Assembly (NCBI GenBank): GCA_050084515.1
Contig: CM114274.1
Location: 3,162,001-3,226,000, forward strand
Origin: Blasia pusilla
Lineage: Eukaryota > Marchantiophyta > Marchantiopsida > Blasiales
Direction of reading: 5' to 3'
DNA: 64,000 nucleotides
Under the pieces are notes generated by a model. It was given only the letters and a program-made list of their open reading frames with translations, was not told where the DNA came from and ran no database searches. The translations under genes and the position numbers were made by a program. Numbering within the stretch: the first letter of the stretch is position 1; each line of letters opens with the position of its first letter. This document shows, piece by piece, positions 60,401 through 64,000 of this stretch.

Positions 60401-62262
60401 AGAAAAAATCCTCCACACACCAAAGGTAATGTCTGAAACTCTCACAAAAGCATGGCTGATAACCAGGTGCTAAAACCATAATCTCTTGAACCCACTGATT
60501 CTGCAACAGCATATCTTGTACCTGAGCTGGTACTCCTGGGGCGATGAGCACAAGAGCTACCCCGGCTGCATCCATCTCTGCCTGCCATAGAGAGGGGAGA
60601 GTGCTGAGGTTATGCAGATCAATCCTCGTAAGGGCAAGGGCAAGGGCAAGAAACGTTCAGAGATCCTATGAATGTCAGACCCAATTGACTGCAAACCTTC
60701 CGTGTGCGAAGTAAACCAGCCCGTTTCCGACATAGTACACACCTGCAGGGCAAACATCTACCTTGAGGATAACATTCATGCAGGCAGGTGTTTCAATGAA
60801 GCATTCAGAGGGAGCTAAAATAATTCCATTGTCACAAAGTTTTCGCTGTACTTATGATAATTCTATCTAAAATTTCGTCCTGTGTCTTGCTTTAGACCAA
60901 AATTTTCCACAGCCCGATTTCTTTTGATGCCATGTGAGATGCTAAACCCTGAGTTACTCTTTGTGCTTCCACCCCATTGACATGAACACTATTCAATCTG
61001 AAAGAGTTGGATCTTAAATTGACAATGTTTTCAATGTGAAAGTGAGAAACTTTAAGGTTCAAAGGAGTAACAGAAAGGAAGGATGAAATCAGATCCAGAA
61101 ACTACCACGTCAAGTAAACAAGGACAAAGAGAAATGAGGCCCACCCGAAATGTCGAGCAAATGCTACCACAGCCGTTCGGTTCTCCCACAAACTTGTTAA
61201 TGGAACTGCTGCACCATTGATATCCAAAACTTGGATGCCTTCTAAAGACTTGCTCAGCTTGTCTTCTGTCACAGGTGATCCTGTCATGTGCAAGGAATCG
61301 TTTCAATTAATGCCATTATCTTCTGAATTGGTATCCATTCAGTTCATTATCGCAGCATCTTAAGACGCCTAAGGATGTGGAAACATAGACTGTCATCTCT
61401 ACAGTCCTTAAACGCTATCCCATTAACCATCAAGGTGTTGGAAACCTGATACAGCTTTCAATTGAACCAGTATTCACTCACGATTGAATCTTGTGAGACT
61501 TAAAAGTAAACTTCTGCGCCCCTTACTCACCAAGTTTTTGAAAACCTCCAGAAAATTTAGATCCAGCCACTATTCACTGGCCAATCTTGCAAGAGTTTAT
61601 AACGCAGCAGTAAACCCCTTCCCCCATTTGTCACCAAGCTGTTGACAACCTCTTGAAAGCTTTTATAGAACAACTATTCCAATCTTGCTCTACTTTCCAA
61701 GACGGTAGTAAACTCCCACGGCTCCCCCCACCTCTGAACCACTCAGCTGCGGGAAAACTTTTGCAGTTTTAGGACGAATCAGCACTAACTGACCAATCTC
61801 GCCAATCTCAAGCTTCCATGACATTCTGTCCAAGTACAGATGTTTGAAGCTGACCACTCCAGCAATTGCGAAGTCACTGGACGAGAAATTAGGCCAATCT
61901 CACAGCTCTTGACAAGCTCTATAGCTTTACAAATGCATGGTGTGAATTACATGGGTGCCTTCTCACCTCCTGAGCCCAATTTACGTCGTTCAGCTGGACA
62001 ACAGTTTCCAACGATTTGCAAATTTACCTGAGGATGAGGATTGGGAAGCTCCAGCTTCAGACGCTGCTAGCTTCTGGAGAAGAGGAGGACCGACTGTCAC
62101 GGAAAATCCCTTCGCTCGAGAGCTGAAGTTGCAGTAGCTGGGGCTTCCAAAGGCAGTAGCTGAGGGGATGCACAGAGAATTAGGCCGTGAAGATGAGTCC
62201 AATGAGTTGGCCATGGGCAGCAGTTGGATGGTGCACGGTATTGAGTGCCCTGTCACCGCCAT
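54449..62262 (-). CDS. AAED1: AAED1/PRXL2-type peroxiredoxin-like protein, plastid-targeted, nine exons
   Basis: Thioredoxin-fold protein of the AhpC/TSA-2 (PRXL2) family, known in plants as thioredoxin-like AAED1, chloroplastic; a redox role is presumed from the fold and Cys pair. Exons on the - strand: 62,262-62,028; 61,280-61,145; 60,742-60,697; 60,581-60,522; 60,157-60,121; 59,856-59,777; 58,588-58,497; 56,674-56,614; 54,508-54,449. All introns are GT-AG; phases agree; 268 codons. Residues 1-78 are Ser-rich with few acids, as in plastid transit peptides. LEGIQVLDINGAAVPLTSLW opens the domain. ARHFG plus CVLCRKRAG gives a C-x2-C at 125-128. MDAAGVALVLIAPG, VYADPNHACYDALEF, LEGYSQDWGTSF, LQGGLLVAGPG and the end DEVISACCK are family hallmarks. 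An upstream in-frame ATG at 62,424 is possible; I chose 62,262 for the better transit peptide. Introns 7 and 8 carry repeats and a tRNA gene. Confidence 0.92.
54980..56480 (-). repeat. Degenerate tRNA-Ser-related tandem array in AAED1 intron 8
   Basis: Diverged units of about 105-145 bp. Two half-units recur. One, on the + strand, is ACCAAACATGTCAGG then AAGTCGGATCCAAATG and CAATTTCAGTGA. The other is GGCTGCGCTGC, GGTTTAATTAACCAAAACTC, CACCTTTGGG, then text like the tRNA T-arm end. The tRNA-like parts are at 55,501 (GTCGCCTCAGATATTCTCGC), 55,671 (CCCCTGAGATTGAACCTCTG), 55,797 (TCGCCTGACAAC), 56,187 (CGTCACCTGAGAGATCCGAA) and 56,295 (GTCGCCCGAGAGATTTGA). The intact tRNA gene at 56,483 follows the last unit. 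A 24-bp exact local duplication (GGGCTGCACTGCCAAAAGAC) lies at about 55,583-55,631. Confidence 0.7.
56452..56462 (-). terminator. Pol III terminator of tRNA-Ser
   Basis: TTTT followed by AA and TTTTT on the - strand, about 21-31 nt after the tRNA 3' end. Confidence 0.6.
56483..56563 (-). tRNA. tRNA-Ser (anticodon GCU)
   Basis: Eighty-one nucleotides fold as a class II tRNA. Acceptor stem GTCGCTT/AGGCGAC (one G-U pair); D-arm GCCGAGTGGTTAAGGC; anticodon stem TGTGC/GTACA with loop CTGCTAA, anticodon GCT; variable-arm stem GGGG/CCCC; T-stem GAGAG/CTCTC with loop TTCGAAT. There is no encoded CCA and no intron, as for a nuclear gene. It lies within intron 8 of AAED1 on the same strand, about 50 nt after exon 8. 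Confidence 0.95.
56795..57445. repeat. ~50-bp tandem array in AAED1 intron 7
   Basis: About twelve diverged units of the form CTTCAGTGAAGTGATTGAAC, then ACCATAGCTAATCGACCTAT. A higher-order step is visible: GTGATTGAAGATGGTGGGGA with GTTGCAACAAAAGAA (57,170-57,225) recurs at 57,352-57,445 as GTGATTGAAGATAGTGGGGA with GTTGCAATAAAAGAA. No coding sense. Confidence 0.8.
57446..58490. other. Remainder of AAED1 intron 7
   Basis: No gene seen. A TATA-like TGCTATATATG at about 57,738 follows a CT-rich stretch (57,690-57,735) on the + strand and precedes ATG 57,800, but no believable frame follows. The long - strand frame at 58,398-58,703 is out of phase with AAED1 exon 7, which lies inside it in another frame. 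Confidence 0.45.
58589..59776. other. AAED1 intron 6
   Basis: About 1.2 kb between exons 6 and 7. AT-rich, nothing else recognised. The acceptor TGATTGCAG and donor GTAAGT are clear. Confidence 0.6.
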
Positions 62263-62424
62263 AGCTCCTGTACCCAATCCAACAATCGTGCACTTGGACT
62301 GCTTCTCCTGCTGGGACCAAGCCGAGCTCTGATTCAACCCCCAGAGATTCTCTGTACTCGTCGATAAGTCAAACCTGTCGCAGCGCTGCGAGCTGCACTT
62401 CGCCCCCTCGTTGGATTCCAACAC

Positions 62425-63215
62425 TGGAGAATGAATGCACTGATTCAGAGACAGGCAGAGAAAATTGAAAGATGAATTCGCGTGTGTGTGAATTGCACTG
62501 GTGACCTGATTCCCAACATACGCTCCTTACCGGAGCACCCGCCGCCGCACAACCAGCTTTGGCCAGTGAGTCTAGACTACTGAACGTGATCAACAGCTCT
62601 GGTGTTACCAACTTGGCAATTTCAGCACGAGCTGCCCCTCTTTCTGTTTGTGATGTGAATTTCGTACAGGTGATTCACACACAAAAGCTCACCAAGTGGT
62701 GCCTATCGTAGCCTCGCGACCACACCTCGCAGAGACAAAGCTTCACAGAGCTCACGTCCTAGATTGTCGTTTGCGACCCTGAGAACACAAATGAATTGAT
62801 TCACAGAGAGAGAGAGAGCAATGGGACTTTGATTTGCAACATTTGCTAGAACTGATCCAAACAAAGAGGAGAGAGAGATGCGAAAGGACCGTGCACTCCC
62901 TCACAGATAATCGCGTCAGCAGAATCACACCTTCCTTTCCTCCACATGTCAACCACCACTTCATTCATCCTTTCACGTGTCACCATTCTATCCTCCCCAT
63001 TTCTTTCCCAACTTAAACTCAAATTTATTAAAAACACATTTTAATTGGAATGGTTGTCAAATTTTACAAGGAAAAAAAAAGTCAGGTATTAGGATTTATA
63101 CTATTGTTTTTCATCCTCAAATTTCTTAACTTAACTACTCTTTAAATGTGAAGGGGCACCATTTTTCTAACCTCACCCTCTCTTGATAGTATAGATTACT
63201 AGAGCCCTCTTGAGA
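62425..63215 (-). promoter_or_regulatory. AAED1 upstream region with CT-rich leader and G-box/ABRE
   Basis: Upstream of the AAED1 start, on the - strand. A CT run (TCTCTCTCTCTCTC, about 62,800-62,817) is typical of plant 5' leaders. A CACGTG element within ACGTGTC lies at 62,974-62,981; ACGTG[GT]C is the abscisic-acid response consensus. A second ACGTGTC is at 63,254-63,260. No strong TATA box; AATAAATT at about 63,027 is weak. The transcription start was not determined. Confidence 0.35.
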
Positions 63216-63283
63216 TCTCCATCTTACTTAGATGGAACTATTCATCATCTTGCACGTGTCTCCATCTTACTTAGATGGAACTA
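63216..63283. repeat. 25-bp direct repeat with internal dyad, two copies
   Basis: TCTCCATCTTACTTAGATGG plus AACTA occurs at 63,216-63,240 and 63,259-63,283, identical, 43 bp apart. Each contains the dyad TCCATCT/AGATGGA. The ACGTGTC element sits immediately before the second copy. It lies about 1 kb upstream of AAED1. Confidence 0.8.
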
Positions 63284-64000
63284 AACTTTCAAAGTGTCAT
63301 AAGCAAAAGCCACCTAAAACATAGGTGTGAAGCAAAGAGATGTTTGTTACTAAGACCGCTGTGGCCAATAATGATATAGATTAAGATGAGTTTACAAAAT
63401 CCTTCATAAATACATGTATGCTTTTAAAAGTCTTTTAAAAATCTTAATCAAGGAGTTAAATGAGACCAATTGAGGGAATGATGCATGGCTATGGGAGCGT
63501 ACTTGTATCACAAGTAACCAAATCTATACTTAATTTTCAAAAACCTTTTGAACTAATCAGATTGATTGAGGGTCTTACTTATGGGTCACTTGTGGGGTTG
63601 ATTTTGGGGATAGGGTATTGCTAATGGTGGATAATTTAAATTATCCACAATTAAATTAACTTGTGCATTGCACTTGCATCTACTAATATTTCTTATAATG
63701 AAATTTCAATGGGGCATCAATTTGTATAGTTTGGGAAGAGATCATGAAGGAAAATACAAAACATGATAGAACAATGGGGTGGGGGCACTCACATAGTTGG
63801 GGAACACAAGGCCATATTAGAAAGACAAGAAAGAAAAAATGGGAGCCGCCTATCTAATCTCACCAACCGCAAAAATTCTATCAACGTTGACTAAAGAACT
63901 ATGACTTCCAGCACGAGGGCTTCTAACATCAACATTGACCACAACTTGAGGGGTATGCTTCAAGATGGAGACCTGCTTCCTACAATAAAAAGGTGAAATA
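63284..64000. other. Intergenic, no gene recognised
   Basis: AT-rich, with no open frame or motif that I can support to the end of the window. Confidence 0.5.

Overview
The window is nuclear DNA from a land plant with a large, repeat-rich genome. This rests on one intron-rich plastid-targeted gene with plant-type GT-AG introns, a nuclear tRNA-Ser, Ty3/gypsy and hAT debris, and long AT-rich gene-free stretches. The Ty3 elements carry a cytosine DNA methyltransferase (DNMT3-like, motifs in linear order) and a PHD finger. I associate such passengers more with algae and seed-free plants than with flowering plants, so a lycophyte, fern or bryophyte is my guess; that is inference, not a measured placement.

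Layout. 0.4-12.5 kb: a badly decayed Ty3 element on the + strand (gag 3.1 kb to integrase/PHD remnant 9.6 kb), bracketed by two inverted copies of one LTR-like repeat. A second, truncated Ty3 piece (protease plus first methyltransferase motif) follows at 10.6-11.8 kb and ends in another LTR-like repeat. 12.5-20.8 kb: AT-rich, no gene seen. 20.9-23.1 kb: dead hAT transposase. 24.7-25.5 kb: GC-rich island. 26.8-35.9 kb: a much better preserved Ty3 element on the - strand, in order LTR, gag with zinc knuckle, protease, DNMT3-like methyltransferase, reverse transcriptase, RNase H, integrase, PHD finger, polypurine tract. 38.6-43.3 kb: a solo LTR-like copy and a separate pair of inverted ~1 kb repeats. 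48.3 kb: a near-perfect 51-bp-arm hairpin. 48.8-54.3 kb: GC-rich islands and degenerate tandem repeats.

54.4-62.3 kb: the only convincing host gene, on the - strand, a nine-exon AAED1/PRXL2-type peroxiredoxin-like protein with a plastid-type N-terminus. I assembled its exons by reading splice sites; the total is 807 nt (268 codons plus stop) with consistent phases. Its intron 7 holds a ~50-bp tandem array. Its intron 8 holds an intact tRNA-Ser(GCU) on the same strand, preceded by a degenerate array whose units resemble pieces of that tRNA and its trailer.

Most interesting system: the Ty3 lineage that combines a DNA-methylation writer (DNMT3-like domain between protease and reverse transcriptase) with a histone-tail-reader type domain (PHD at the integrase C-terminus). 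Both parts can be traced in two copies in this window, and a third fragment keeps the methyltransferase start. From memory, and unchecked, methyltransferase-bearing retrotransposons have been reported in some algae and dinoflagellates.
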